This document shows, in pieces, positions 21,501 through 35,510 of a DNA stretch of 64,000 nucleotides (positions are counted from its first letter, which is position 1; each line of letters starts with the position of its first letter). Made by a program: the position numbers and the translations under genes. This DNA is from Synechococcus sp. JA-3-3Ab. GTDB lineage: Bacteria; Cyanobacteriota; Cyanobacteriia; Thermostichales; Thermostichaceae. Under the pieces are notes generated by a model. That model was given only the letters and a program-made list of their open reading frames with translations. It made no database searches and had not been told where the DNA came from. The DNA lies in contig NC_007775.1 of the NCBI RefSeq assembly GCF_000013205.1, forward strand, positions 310,001 to 374,000. The letters run 5' to 3'.

Positions 21501-23596
21501 CGCAGATCTTCGTAGAGACGGTATTCTGTCAGGTCTGTAAAGGTCTGCCAAACGTCCTGAGCAAGGGAAGACTGGGGATCCAAATCGGGGTTTTGGGTAA
21601 TGTCGGCAAGGCTCAAGCCTGAGGCCTGCACCACTGCCGGGGCTACCTCTGAGAAGTCCAGCTCTTTTTTCTCCTGCAGGGCAGCATAGAGCGAGGCCCG
21701 CAGAAGGGCCACATGCACAAAATCGTTGAAGTGGCCGGCCTGCAGGGAGGCGTCCTGGCGGTTGTCGGTAAAAGTCAGCAGCTTGCTGCAAGCGGCCTGG
21801 GTTTGCTCGGCATGGCGCAGCAGGGAGGTGGCAAGGATGGTGGTGGCGCTGGAGCGGCCTTCGCTGGAGAGGGAAGCCAGCTTGACAAACTCCCGCTCGC
21901 GGCCACGGTAGTACTCGCCGCAGGCCAGGCACAGGGAAAAGGGGTGGGGCTGCCACCACATCTTCTGCGCCTCCGCCTGGGGGTACTCGGAAAAGGAGCC
22001 ATCCGGGCGCACCCAGACGGCTTGGGGGACGCGCTTTCCCCAGTTGGACCTGAGTCTGCCCTCAGGGGTGTACCAGTCTTCGGGGATCTGCTCCAGCGAC
22101 CACTCGTTGTCAATGGGATCCAAGCTGAGGTAGCCGGCCTGCTGGTCTTCGCCTTCCTCAACCTCTTCCCCCAGAGGATAGGGCAGGAAGTGAGTCTTTG
22201 ACCTGAGGACGTGGTAGTAGTCCTGGCCACAGTGGCGGCAGAACTTGACGGGGAAAAACAGCTTTCCTTCCCCTGCTTGCACTTGTCCTTCCAGGGAAAA
22301 CTGCCGCTTGTCCCGACTTTCCAGGGTGGCATAGAGGGTGCGGCCCTGGGAGATAAACTGGTGCAACTTCAAGGCCGGGCCGCGGCTAGAGCCCTCCCGC
22401 AGGCTGCTGGCGTGGGCCAGAAACTGGCGTAGGGACTCGGTGCAGCTCTCAGGGGTAGTGCTGGTCAGCTCTGCCAGTTGGGCAGCAACTACGGAAAGCT
22501 TCCAGGGCAGGCGGCGCCTGAGGCTGCCGTCAGGACTCCGCTCCAGGCCCAGCTCATACTCTAGCCAGCGCATTAGGGGGTGGCGGCGCAGGGTGGCCAG
22601 GTCTGTTGGCCAGGGCGGATCGAGGGCGTTCTTTAGCTCTGCTGGGGTGGGGGGGCCGCCTTCGCTGAAGGGAGCCAGGGTTTCTTCAATAACATCCTCC
22701 AGCTCAAAGCAATGGCCGAAAAAACGGCTGGCAAAGGCGGCTACAGTCTGGCGGCGCTCCTGGGCGTCGGCTTCTGGTCGGGAGATCATGGTGGCGCTGG
22801 TGCCGATGTGAACCAAGTTCTTGGCGGCGCAGCGCTCCTTGAGGCGGCGCACCAGCATGGCCACATCCGCCCCTTGCCGACCCCGGTAGGTGTGCAGCTC
22901 GTCAAAGACCAGAAAGCGCAGCCCTCCCATCTCGGGATTCAAAAACCGCTGATCTTCAGGACGAACCAGGAGGAGTTCTGCCATCACATAGTTGGTGAGC
23001 AGAATTTGAGGTGGATCCCGCCGTAGCTGGTCTCGTTCGTTTTCCGAAGTTTCCCCGGTGTACTTGGCAAAGCGCAGCGGAAAAGGGCGATGGTAGTTGC
23101 GCTCGTACCGCTCGCACAGGGCTTGCAAAGACTGGTATTGAGAGTTCACCAAGGCATTCATGGGGTAGACCACAATGGCCACCACCTGATGACGGGATCC
23201 CCCCTGGCGAATCCAGTTGTCAATGATGGGCAAGAAGTAGCAAAGGCTTTTGCCAGAGCCGGTGCCGCTGGTAACGACAAAACTCTTGCCTGCTAGGGCC
23301 TTGGCAACAGCTTCCTCCTGGTGGCGGTAGAGGCGGAAGGGTCTGCCATCCTCAAAGCGGAAAATGCGGGCTGTTTCTTGGGCAATGCGCCCCGCCTCGG
23401 CCAGCTCGTCAACGGTTGGACCAGATACATAACTAGGGCTGAGCTGGAGGAGGGGTTCTGGCCAGAGGTGGATCCCTTCCTCTAGCGCTTGCTCTACAAA
23501 CGCCTGGGCTTGGGGATCGGCAATGAGAAAAAAGGAGCGGACAAAATTGGCGTAGTCCTTTAGAACCCTCTCGTGCAGGTCAAAAATGGTGGCCAT
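18539..23596 (-). CDS. DISARM-like DEAD-box helicase with DUF1998 region and C-terminal DUF559/Vsr-like nuclease
   Basis: 1685 residues. Helicase core: Walker A VVTSGTGSGKS (about 109-117), DELH box (about 232-235), IGTSATM, and motif VI region NYAQRSGRAGRQGQ (about 985). Three Cys pairs or ribbons are visible: CRHCGQDYYH, CLACGEYY, and FSCGAFADPHLDCCPVCG (about 1275-1295). Residues about 1466-1565 (FYETAEGGAGVL to CRAACYECLLSYANQ) are DUF1998-type, as in MrfA/YprA helicases and DrmB. The last 80 residues contain CVADFFYDPNICIFCDGAVH, the DUF559/Vsr-like arrangement of a PD-(D/E)XK nuclease. GGAGAG precedes the ATG. Last gene of the minus-strand defence operon. The fusion of drmA-, drmB- and nuclease-like parts is my inference. 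Confidence 0.85.
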   Translation of the reverse strand: MATIFDLHERVLKDYANFVRSFFLIADPQAQAFVEQALEEGIHLWPEPLLQLSPSYVSGPTVDELAEAGRIAQETARIFRFEDGRPFRLYRHQEEAVAKALAGKSFVVTSGTGSGKSLCYFLPIIDNWIRQGGSRHQVVAIVVYPMNALVNSQYQSLQALCERYERNYHRPFPLRFAKYTGETSENERDQLRRDPPQILLTNYVMAELLLVRPEDQRFLNPEMGGLRFLVFDELHTYRGRQGADVAMLVRRLKERCAAKNLVHIGTSATMISRPEADAQERRQTVAAFASRFFGHCFELEDVIEETLAPFSEGGPPTPAELKNALDPPWPTDLATLRRHPLMRWLEYELGLERSPDGSLRRRLPWKLSVVAAQLAELTSTTPESCTESLRQFLAHASSLREGSSRGPALKLHQFISQGRTLYATLESRDKRQFSLEGQVQAGEGKLFFPVKFCRHCGQDYYHVLRSKTHFLPYPLGEEVEEGEDQQAGYLSLDPIDNEWSLEQIPEDWYTPEGRLRSNWGKRVPQAVWVRPDGSFSEYPQAEAQKMWWQPHPFSLCLACGEYYRGREREFVKLASLSSEGRSSATTILATSLLRHAEQTQAACSKLLTFTDNRQDASLQAGHFNDFVHVALLRASLYAALQEKKELDFSEVAPAVVQASGLSLADITQNPDLDPQSSLAQDVWQTFTDLTEYRLYEDLRRGWRVTHPNLEQVGLLKIEYRGLKELCQSPALASLHPWFGQATVGEREGLLRAVLDQFRRKLAIDVRLLKAESQRTLRRRAEQHLNEFWGLEEYDELRTATWFARQSCDGKDITTFSLGHRSAIGRFLIKYLELTREAYDELLGSLLSLLVSYDLLRRHSENGQEAYQLNAGCLRWCLGDGSPPPDPLYSRRAEQSGYSSARRPVNLFFQGLYQAGAAGLGSLEAREHTAQVVRPGERERRERRFRNEPGERRLPYLICSPTLELGVDIADLDLVHLRNVPPTPANYAQRSGRAGRQGQPGLILSYCGAFNSHDQYYFRRRAEMVAGRVRPPRLDLANESLLRAHIHAVWLAQVRLPLGNSIETVINLDRPELPLREEVVASIQLGEAARQEVAERVEALLAADREVLERSGWFSRRWIQQVIEEAPRAFDRAFDRWRELYRAATQQLEAANQQLQTARRREDQQEARRRQQEALRQRNLLLQIDTQREESDFYPYRYLASEGFLPGYNFPALPVRAWVPRGSEGEFIARPRFLAIREFAPHNFLYHEGCQWESVAFQAPPGGLEERKSSHKLCFSCGAFADPHLDCCPVCGTQFDGQNSLLTQLLEMPNVRMRRRDRITADEEERRRQGYELQTFFQFAPESSGYRIQEADVLSGQTPLLQLRYAPAATLLRINHGWRGSGGRGFLVNFDTGEVPSRAQLERNGVSSSNPAPLQSIRLAVRSTQNLLLVRLVQPSLGDPQALATSLRYALKRGIEETFELEETELAAESIGQGSHRALLFYETAEGGAGVLRRLVEEPQALAEVAQAALEICHFQLSEAGIQDLRPECRAACYECLLSYANQREALELDRYKIRDLLGELAHSRTELRPLGRSRQEQLEWLRQLLDPRSELERRFLELLAEGGYRLPDEAQKALAEPRCVADFFYDPNICIFCDGAVHDDPAQAAQDRQLRSQLLGHGYRVIALRYDQDLREQLARYPEVFGKGN

Positions 23597-23688
23597 CGGG
23601 GCTCTCCAAAGCCATTTTGGCTAGGTTAAGCCTAGCAGGTGTTCTAGCGACTGCAAGAGGATCGCCCTGAGGCTTGGGCTGGGAGATC

Positions 23689-23895
23689 TTAGGGAGAGGA
23701 GAGGCGTTGCTCGTGCAGATCTCCCTCCCATTTCAACTTGCCGCGTAAGTTGCGGATCTCGGCTTGCTCGTAGAGCCGAATGAGGGTGCGCAGCGCTTCG
23801 TGAATTATCTCGCGCTTGGTCTTGAGGCCGGTTAGCTGGCGAGCCCGCTCGATCAACTCGATCAGCTCGTCATCCAAGACAACGTTAGTCCGCAT
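23689..23895 (-). CDS. VapB-type antitoxin without a visible toxin
   Basis: 68 residues: MRTNVVLDDELIELIERARQ, LKTKREIIHEALRTLIRL, then RNLRGKLKWEGDL. This is the ribbon-helix-helix VapB family (VapB_antitoxin), whose last segment normally wraps the VapC toxin. RBS GGGGAG 6 bases upstream. No vapC follows: only 92 bases separate it from the helicase gene. It sits 28 bases after the methyltransferase stop, so it is probably expressed with the defence genes and may act as a repressor of the operon or a solitary antitoxin. Confidence 0.8.
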   Translation of the reverse strand: MRTNVVLDDELIELIERARQLTGLKTKREIIHEALRTLIRLYEQAEIRNLRGKLKWEGDLHEQRLSSP

Positions 23896-23923
23896 GGGAA
23901 GCTCCCCTGTTTACGCATAATGA

Positions 23924-28497
<4,574 letters not shown>

Positions 28498-28501
<4 letters not shown>

Positions 28502-31392
28502 CTGGACAGCAGAGGTTGTAGGACAAGAATTCCCAGCAGATCCGGGGGAAACTGCGGCTTAACCTCCAGCCCGCGCACGCGCTGGGAGATAGCCTGTCGG
28601 ATGCGCCTGTGGGCATCAGCCAGCTCGCCAGCCCGCCGGCAAATGGCCTCCCGGATCCCTTGCTGAAGGGGGTGTCCTAGGCCCCAGTTTTCTGCAGTCG
28701 GCGGCCAGGGGCTGAGGCTGTCTAGCACATGCTGCACCAACTCCTGCTTTTCCGCGAGCGGCAGGTTGGCATCTGGCGTGGCTTTGGCCAAAAGCTGGAG
28801 CGCTGCCCCAGTTTCCAGCCAGCGGGCTGCGCCTCTTTCCAGGCCAACCCCTCCCAGCACCAGCACCTCCTCCGCCAGCAGAGGCTGAGCCAGCGGCTGC
28901 TCCACCAGGTAGCGCACGCGCAGCAACAAGAGGGTGGTGAGCTCGGCCACAGCCCGCGTCCGCACAACCCCGCAGCGGGAGACGACGGCCTCTTCAGGAT
29001 TATCTAGAGCCTTCTCCAGCAAAAAGTGGGCCAGGGCAGCGATGAGGCGGTGGTTGCGGCCAACGTACTCCGCTCCTTCTGGCGTGGGGGAGACAAAGCT
29101 AATCCGCCAGTGTCCACCCTTGGGCTGGGGCAGGGCTGAACGAATGGCCTCCGGCAGGGTTGCCGTGCCCTCTCGGCTGAGGTTGACCTGGAAGACTCCA
29201 GACTGCCGGTCAGGGATCACGGCCAGGCCCAGGCGCTGGGCGGCAGCGAGAAAAAATTGCTGTACTGCCTGCGGATCCCCCAGCACGGCGTCTGTAGCCT
29301 CCAGTTCCCGCTGCACTTCTTCAGGCTTGAGGGATCGCTGGGCAAAACGGGTGCGGTTGCGCCGCTCCTGCTCGGCAGAGCGATCCCACCGGGCGTGAAA
29401 CCGGCTCACCTCTGCCATCCCCAGATCCAGCTCCAACTGGCGCTCCCCTGAGCCGGATCCCTGGCGCAAAAAAAGCGCCTCCAGCACCGCCTGGGTAACG
29501 CTTTCACTCGCTTCGGGAACAGGCACGTGGGTGCCAAGGGTGCGGCGAATTTCCCGCACCTTGTTCAGCAGCACCTTTAGCACCACGCCGTCCACAGGGT
29601 TATCTCGCCCAAAAAAACGAATGACCTTGACCCGGGGGGCCCGTTGGCCGTAGCGATCCACCCGCCCCTCCCGCTGCTCCAGCCGGTTGGGGTTCCAGGG
29701 CAGGTCGTAGTGGATGACGGCTGTCAATTTTTCCTGCAGGTTGATCCCTTCCGAGAGGCAGTCGGTGGCCACCAGCACCCGTGGCTGGTCAACGGCCATT
29801 TCCGCAATCTTGGCCTCCCGCTCCTCGTCGCCCATGCGGCCGGTTACGCAGGCTACCTGAGTTGCGGATCCCAGGTGTTGTCGAAGGTGGTCGGCAAGAT
29901 ACTCCGCCGTGGCCACATAGCGGCACCAGAGAATGGGGTGAAAGCTCTCTTTGAGGAGCCGCTTCACTAGCTCGATGGCCCGCGCCAGCTTGGTGTCTTG
30001 GTCTACGCCACGCAGTTGACCAGCCAGGCGGGCGAGCTCGCGCAGCCGGCGGCGGTCGCTGTCGGGCAGAGTTTGATCTGCTGCTTCGAGGGCTGGCAGC
30101 GGTAATTCGTCGTCAGTACGCTCTTCTGCTGACTCGAACACCCAGCGGCTAAAGCTCTCCTCGGCCTCTTCAGCTTCTTCCTCCCGGGAGCCTGCACCGC
30201 GATTGGCCAGCGCTGCCAAGGCCGCTGCCGGACTGGACATGACACAGCGCAAAAGAGCCAGCGCCCCCCAGTAGCGTACTCGCCGCCGCCGCTGTTCCAT
30301 CTGCTGGCCGGTGCGCACCAGCTCCGCGCAGAAGGCATAGGTGCGCTCAAACAGCTCGCGGTAGCGGGGCGAAAGGTCATAGGTCTCATCTTCAGCTTCT
30401 CGGCTTGGGAAGCAGGCGGTTTCTTGCCAGGTCTCCTTAATGTCCCGCCGCGTGCGCTGGACAAAGTGACGGGCCAGCTCGAGGCGCTGGCTCTCAGTGA
30501 GATCCTGAAAGTCCCACGCCTCAAACTCAGGCCGCAGCAGCCCCAGCAAGGAACGGAAGGCCTCTGGGATGCCGCTGTGGGGAGTAGCCGTCAGCAGAAT
30601 CAGGTGGCGGTTGGGCGCTTGGGCAATGGCTCTCAAAAGGGCATGCCGCTCCTGCTGAGCTCTGCCGGAACTGGCCGCCGCCGCACCGTGCACTTCGTCG
30701 GCAATGATCAGCTCAGGACAAAACTGTAAAAATTGAGGGCGGTTGCGCTCTGTTTTGACAAAATCAATGCTGGCCACCTGCACCGGGAAGTATTCGTAGA
30801 GGCTCTGTCCCAGCGGGGTTTGCCGCTCCAGTTGCCCTACCGTCCCCGAGCGGATAACTACCGGCTCGAGGTGAAACTTCTCGGCCAGCTCCCTGGCCCA
30901 CTGCTCGCACAAATAAGGCGGGCAAAGGACACAAAAGCGCCGGATCTCGCCGCGATCCAGAAGTTCTCTGGCTATCAGCAGCGCTTCGATGGTCTTGCCC
31001 ACTCCCACGTCGTCGGCAATAAACAGCCGCACCGGATCAAGGCGCAGCGCCATGAGCAACGGCACAAACTGGTAGGTTCGGGGCCGGATGGAGATGCGCC
31101 CCAGCGAGCGAAAGGGAGTGGCGCCCTCGCGCAAGATAAGCCGCGCTGCCTGCCAGAGGAGATGGGCGGCTGCAGCATCGGCAACTCGGTCGGCGCAGGG
31201 CAGCGGGAAGAAGGCCGGCTCGATGCGCTCAAAGGGCAAGGTGCCGCCTACAAGGTTCATCAGTTGTCGGTGAATGTGAATCGCATCCTCTGGCGTACCA
31301 GTAAGGGGCCGCAGCACTACCCCTTCTTCGGAATCAGCGGGGAGCACCACCCACTCGCGGTGGCGGCAGCAAACAATTGAGCCAGGCTGCAT
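28498..31392 (-). CDS. SNF2-family helicase, DISARM DrmD-like
   Basis: 964 residues. Walker [14 protein letters not shown] (about 125-137), [22 protein letters not shown] box [13 protein letters not shown] (about 230-242), motif [17 protein letters not shown], and the C-terminal helicase lobe with [11 protein letters not shown] and motif [16 protein letters not shown] (about 570). This SNF2/RapA-like layout and its place before a PglX-type methyltransferase match DrmD of class 1 DISARM. The C-terminal 300 residues have no family I can name. First gene of the minus-strand operon. It diverges from the cNMP-binding gene across a 238-base gap that should hold its promoter. Confidence 0.85.
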
Positions 31393-31630
31393 CGATCGGG
31401 ATCCCTAGAGAGCTTTCTCCATTTGAGATTTGTATACATCTTTGCCGCTTTCCGGGAATGACTGCCGAGCTTCTGCGGCTTTTTTGAGAACCCCCTACAG
31501 CCTGCCTGGACAGAACTTCTGCCGGCGCCATGGCCGGCAAAAATTCTACGTGTTGGAAAATGGCCCAGTTGGGTCTCGCCCAAGCCTTTTGCAGGGATCC
31601 CTCCTACCCAAAACGTGGGGTGACGGTAGG

Positions 31631-32188
31631 ATGAAACAGAGCTGGCCCCAAGCACTTCCAGCCGCTTGCCCGATGAGCAGCAGCCGTTATCCGTTTGAGC
31701 GCGTTCGCGAGCACTTGCTCTTTCAGTCTTTGGAAGATGCTGAGTGGAAGGCATTGACGGCTGCCCTACTGCCCAGCCGCTTTTCCCCCGGCCAGGTGAT
31801 CTTCCAAGAAGGGGATCCCAGTAGCGACCTATACGTAGTTCTCAGCGGGATCGTGGAGCTGCGTCGCCAGTACATGCGCCATCCCGGCGATTATTGGCTG
31901 GCCACGCTGCATGCCGGGCGCGTGTTTGGGGAACTTTCCTTGCTGACGGGACGGCGACGTTCCTTTACCGCGGTGAGCCTGACCGAAGTGCAAACCCTGC
32001 GCCTCTCCCGCGAGGGGCTGCTCCTATTGCCCCTGGAAGTCCAGCTGAAGCTCTACCGCGCCTGGACCCAGATCATCGGCGAGCGCGTCTTTTGGCTCGA
32101 CAGCATGTTCGCGGATCTGCTGGAACAGCGGGGAGCCGAAAACGTGGCCTCGGCTATGGCCTTGCTGCAGCAGCGCTACCCCGCTTGA
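31631..32188 (+). CDS. Cyclic-nucleotide-binding domain protein without DNA-binding domain
   Basis: 185 residues. One cNMP-binding (CRP-like) beta-roll: LPSRFSPGQVIFQEGDPSSD, YVVLSGIVEL, and the phosphate-cassette region RVFGELSLLTGRRRSFTAV, then a C-terminal helix. No HTH follows, so it is not a CRP/NtcA activator; it may be a sensor or a redox/cNMP adaptor. I chose the ATG at 31631; an internal ATG at 31673 is also possible, and the open frame extends upstream to 31430 through poorly conserved sequence. It is divergent from the DISARM-like operon. Confidence 0.7.
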   Translation: MKQSWPQALPAACPMSSSRYPFERVREHLLFQSLEDAEWKALTAALLPSRFSPGQVIFQEGDPSSDLYVVLSGIVELRRQYMRHPGDYWLATLHAGRVFGELSLLTGRRRSFTAVSLTEVQTLRLSREGLLLLPLEVQLKLYRAWTQIIGERVFWLDSMFADLLEQRGAENVASAMALLQQRYPA

Positions 32189-32372
32189 GGAAAGCCAACC
32201 CCTGCAGGCAGGCCGGGATCCCTAAAGTTAAATATCAGTTGATACTACTCAAAAAAGAGGCCAGAAATAAATCAAGCGGTGGGATCCCAAATTTTATCTT
32301 CAGAATAGCCAGGGGTTGCGGTATTATGTGCTAAGCAGCCCCAAAGCACTTCAAGCAGCGAGGTTAAGAGCA

Positions 32373-33392
32373 GTGGTCAGGGTAGCCATCAACGGATTTG
32401 GTCGTATCGGTCGCAACTTTTTGCGGTGTTGGCTGGGTCGCTCCCAGTCCAATCTCGATATTGTTGCCATCAACGACACATCAGACGCCCGCACGGCTGC
32501 CCATCTGCTCAAATACGATTCCATTCTCGGGCCGCTGCAAGGGGCGGAAGTGGAGGCCGTCGAGGGTGGCCTGCTGGTTAACGGCAAGCATATCCACGCC
32601 GTTTCCGATCGCAACCCCAGCAACCTGCCCTGGAAAGAGTGGAAGGTGGATCTTGTTATTGAAGCTACAGGGGTGTTCGTAGACTATCAAGGGGCCTCTA
32701 AGCACCTTGAGGCGGGAGCCAAAAAAGTAGTGATCACCGCTCCGGCCAAGGGGGGCGACATTCCCACGTTTGTATATGGCGTTAACCAACACACCTATGA
32801 CCCGGTGCGGCACAACATTGTCAGCAACGCCAGTTGCACCACCAACTGCCTTGCCCCCATCCTCAAAGTGTTGCTGGACAAGTTCGGCGTCTTGCGGGCC
32901 ACGATGACCACCACCCACAGCTACACCGGTGACCAGCGGATTTTGGATGGCGGCCACCGCGATCTGCGACGGGCGCGGGCGGCGGCGTTGAGCATGGTGC
33001 CCACCACCACCGGGGCGGCCAAGGCGGTGGCGCTGGTGATCCCCGAACTGAAGGGCAAGCTGAACGGGGTGGCGGTACGGGTGCCCACGCCCAACGTGTC
33101 GCTGGTGGACTTGGTGGTGCAAACGGAGCGGCGCGTGATTGCCGAGGAGGTGAACGCGGCTCTCAAGGACGCTTCAGAGACCACGATGAAAGGGATCATT
33201 GCCTACTCCGATATCCCCTTAGTCTCCATCGACTACCGCGGCCACGACTGCTCGGCGATTGTGGATGCCGAGATGACCAGCGTGCTGGACGGGGATCTGG
33301 TGAAGGTGATGGCCTGGTACGACAACGAGTGGGGCTACTCGCAGCGGGTGCTGGATCTAGCTGAATATATGGCTGCTCACTGGGTTGAGTAG
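32373..33392 (+). CDS. gap2: Glyceraldehyde-3-phosphate dehydrogenase, photosynthetic (gap2-type)
   Basis: 339 residues from a GTG at 32373, preceded by [23 protein letters not shown] is the NAD(P) fold; [19 protein letters not shown] has Thr-Ser after Asp, as in Calvin-cycle enzymes that accept [17 protein letters not shown] carries the catalytic Cys. The C-terminus [18 protein letters not shown] is canonical, and there is no CP12 extension. The 180 bases upstream are AT-rich and contain TATTAT at about 32322. The 3' end overlaps the convergent 2H phosphoesterase gene by 16 bases. Confidence 0.95.
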   Translation: MVRVAINGFGRIGRNFLRCWLGRSQSNLDIVAINDTSDARTAAHLLKYDSILGPLQGAEVEAVEGGLLVNGKHIHAVSDRNPSNLPWKEWKVDLVIEATGVFVDYQGASKHLEAGAKKVVITAPAKGGDIPTFVYGVNQHTYDPVRHNIVSNASCTTNCLAPILKVLLDKFGVLRATMTTTHSYTGDQRILDGGHRDLRRARAAALSMVPTTTGAAKAVALVIPELKGKLNGVAVRVPTPNVSLVDLVVQTERRVIAEEVNAALKDASETTMKGIIAYSDIPLVSIDYRGHDCSAIVDAEMTSVLDGDLVKVMAWYDNEWGYSQRVLDLAEYMAAHWVE

Positions 33393-33979
33393 GCTGTTGT
33401 TTCCTGCCTCAATCCCTCAGAGGCGGAGAGGGAGAATTCGGCAAAAACCTGCCAGCGCTTGCCGTCATGGAGGAGGAGGGTCAGGGCAGAGGCGAGAAAG
33501 GATCCCTGGAAGAGGCGAGCCTTGAACTGCGGCCAGGCGGCGCGGAACTGGGCCGGCTGGAGATCCCGGAAGGCCACAGTCATGTGGGGCACAAAGGGAC
33601 GGGCTGGAGCCGTTGCTTCTTCTTGCTTGAGAAGGAGGCTCATGTGCCGCTGGGCCTTGGCCTGAAGCTGTTGCAGCTCGGGGGAGGGCTCGACGTGAAT
33701 ATAAATAACCCGTGGCGGGAAGGCGCCGAAGCCACAGAGCTCAACGGCAACTGGCGCCTGCTCCTTAGCAAATGCTTCTAGGGATCCTGTCAGGGCCGCC
33801 AGCTGGGCAGTGGGCCACTCGAAAGGAGGCACCAGGGTGATGTGAGGGGGCGAGCGCAGGGCTGCGCGGCTGGCGAATTGCTCGGCAAACTGTTGTTTAA
33901 TGGCGGTCACTTGCTCCTGCAGGTCTGGTGGGGGAAGGAGGGCGAGAAATAGCCGCTGTTGGGGAGCATCGATCAGCAT
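33377..33979 (-). CDS. 2H phosphoesterase (2'-5' RNA ligase / LigT family)
   Basis: 200 residues. The two HxT motifs that define the 2H superfamily are present: [11 protein letters not shown] and [11 protein letters not shown], about 80 residues apart. The start [17 protein letters not shown] is typical. Bacterial members hydrolyse cyclic phosphodiesters of RNA ends or nucleotides; the cellular role here is unknown. It overlaps gap tail to tail by 16 bases. Confidence 0.85.
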   Translation of the reverse strand: MLIDAPQQRLFLALLPPPDLQEQVTAIKQQFAEQFASRAALRSPPHITLVPPFEWPTAQLAALTGSLEAFAKEQAPVAVELCGFGAFPPRVIYIHVEPSPELQQLQAKAQRHMSLLLKQEEATAPARPFVPHMTVAFRDLQPAQFRAAWPQFKARLFQGSFLASALTLLLHDGKRWQVFAEFSLSASEGLRQETTAYSTQ

Positions 33980-34098
33980 TGCCGGACAGGTGAGGGATCC
34001 TTTTATCCAGGCTAGGGCAGCACATCCCCAGGCCTCTACCCCATTTCCTAGGGGTCAGAAGGTTTGTCGGGATGCCCGACGTCTTCTTTAACTACTCA

Positions 34099-34104
34099 TA
34101 TAAT
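34099..34104 (+). promoter_or_regulatory. Possible -10 box before the ferredoxin-like gene
   Basis: TATAAT in an AT-rich patch (ttaactactcatataattat) 45 bases before the ATG at 34149. No good -35 hexamer is at the normal distance. Confidence 0.3.
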
Positions 34105-34148
34105 TATCTAGTGATTATTCGGTGGCAGTAGGAGACACGGATCCTCAC

Positions 34149-34571
34149 ATGACCCAGCTTTCCGCTCCCCTTCCCACGCCGGCAAGCCCATCTGCAGAAC
34201 CTCAGCCGGATCCGATTCCGTCTTACCATTGGCATCTGTTCCTCTGCGCCGACCAGACCAAGCCCAAGTGCTGTGAAAAGGCGGTGGGGCTGGAAGCCTG
34301 GGAATACCTGAGGCTGCGGATCCAGCAGTTGAACCTGGAGCTGGCGGGCGTGGGCCCTCTGCGCGTCAACCGCACCAAGGCCAATTGTCTGCGGGCCTGC
34401 AACTACGGTGTTCCTGGGCCGGTGTTGTTGGTGTACCCCGGCGGGTTCTGGTACCACTCGGCCACGCCGCCGGTGATAGAGCGGGTGCTGCAAGAGCACA
34501 TCTTGGGGGGAAAGCCGGTGGCCGAGTATCTGGTTGCTCAAGATACTCTGATTGCCCCTCAGCGCCCCTGA
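34149..34571 (+). CDS. Thioredoxin-like [2Fe-2S] ferredoxin-domain protein
   Basis: 140 residues. HLFLCADQTKPKCCEK near the N-terminus and KANCLRACNYGVPGPVLLVY later provide four Cys in the pattern of thioredoxin-like (2Fe-2S) ferredoxins (C..K.KC and C...C). The end GGFWYHSATPPVIERVLQEH is typical of cyanobacterial stand-alone members. Probably an electron carrier; partner unknown. A GTG nine codons upstream is an alternative start. Overlaps plsC tail to tail by 13 bases. Confidence 0.8.
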   Translation: MTQLSAPLPTPASPSAEPQPDPIPSYHWHLFLCADQTKPKCCEKAVGLEAWEYLRLRIQQLNLELAGVGPLRVNRTKANCLRACNYGVPGPVLLVYPGGFWYHSATPPVIERVLQEHILGGKPVAEYLVAQDTLIAPQRP

Positions 34572-35290
34572 TCCAGGAGGGCATGGATGGCCTCCACGCA
34601 GGCCGCGGTTGCCTGCTGCAGCTCAGCTTTGTCGCTGGAAGCCGGCGGGGGGATCAGCCTGCCGATGCGCACCGTGATGGGGCAAAACAAGCGCGGCCAG
34701 CGGGATCCCTTGGGCAGCACCTTCTCGGTGCCCCAGAGGGCTACGGGGAGCAAGGGTGTCTGGGTGCGCGCTGCCACCAAGGCTGCCCCCAGGTGAGGCT
34801 GGGGGATGCGGCCATCGGGGGTGCGGGTGCCGTTGAGAAAGATCCCTACCGCCCAGCCCTGGGCCAGGGCTGCCTCTGTGGCCCGCAAGGCGCTGCGATC
34901 CGCACCTCCCCTTTTGACCGGGTAAGCCCCGTAGAGCCGGATCACCTGCTTCAGCACCGGCACCTGGAACAGCTCTTCTTTGGCCATGAAGGCTACCGGG
35001 CGGCGCACCGCATTGGCCACCAGCGGCGGATCCAAGTGGCTGGCGTGGTTGCTGACGATGATCAGGGATCCGTGGCGCGGCACGTTTTCCTGGCCATAGG
35101 TGCGGCCAAAATACAGTCCCCGAAATAAAGGGTTGACCACCAGCCACTTGAGCAGCCAGTAGGCCAACCAATCGCGGCGGCGATAGCCCATCTGGACGAT
35201 TTCCCAACTTAAGGGTAGCTCCCTCTTGAGTGTAGGGGAAAGGGGGGGATCCCTAAGGACTTTGGAGACAGGTTTTCCGAAGACCTTCAC
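34559..35290 (-). CDS. plsC: 1-acyl-sn-glycerol-3-phosphate acyltransferase-like (PlsC)
   Basis: 243 residues. Motif I NHASHLDPP (NHx4D) holds the catalytic His and Asp; GAYPVKRGGADR is motif II. Motif III, normally FPEGTRS, reads FLNGTRTPDGR here, so the Glu thought to help bind glycerol phosphate is replaced by Asn. Motif IV is LLPVALWGTE. Makes phosphatidic acid at the membrane if active on the usual substrate. The motif III change could mean another acyl acceptor. The first 35 residues are extra to the fold. Confidence 0.8.
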   Translation of the reverse strand: MKVFGKPVSKVLRDPPLSPTLKRELPLSWEIVQMGYRRRDWLAYWLLKWLVVNPLFRGLYFGRTYGQENVPRHGSLIIVSNHASHLDPPLVANAVRRPVAFMAKEELFQVPVLKQVIRLYGAYPVKRGGADRSALRATEAALAQGWAVGIFLNGTRTPDGRIPQPHLGAALVAARTQTPLLPVALWGTEKVLPKGSRWPRLFCPITVRIGRLIPPPASSDKAELQQATAACVEAIHALLDQGR

Positions 35291-35359
35291 CTAGGGTGGG
35301 ATGCGGCGAGGGGAGACGCCGGGAAAACGTTGCGCCAAGTTTTAGCTAATCCGCCGTTC

Positions 35360-35379
35360 GCGCTAGCGGGACGTAGTCC
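35360..35379. repeat. Small dispersed repeat, family B, copy 1
   Basis: GCGCTAGCGGGACGTAGTCC, matching 52880-52899 at 18 of 20 bases and 59622-59640 closely. Lies just before the tnpB relic. Confidence 0.6.
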
Positions 35380-35422
35380 TGGAAGCCCCGCTCTGTACCC
35401 CCCAGTCCCCCAGCCCCCCAGT

Positions 35423-35440
35423 CCCCCCGTATACGGGGGG
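35423..35440. repeat. Perfect 18-base palindrome upstream of the tnpB relic
   Basis: CCCCCCGTATACGGGGGG, followed by atataggggggcgggcc and preceded by C-rich CCCCAGTCCCCCAG repeats. Could be the left-end hairpin of the former IS element or a regulatory hairpin; no T-run follows. Confidence 0.5.
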
Positions 35441-35510
35441 ATATAGGGGGGCGGGCCGGTCAGAGTCGGGATGAGAGGCGGGAGCGTTCAACAGGTACAA
35501 TGCATTCATC

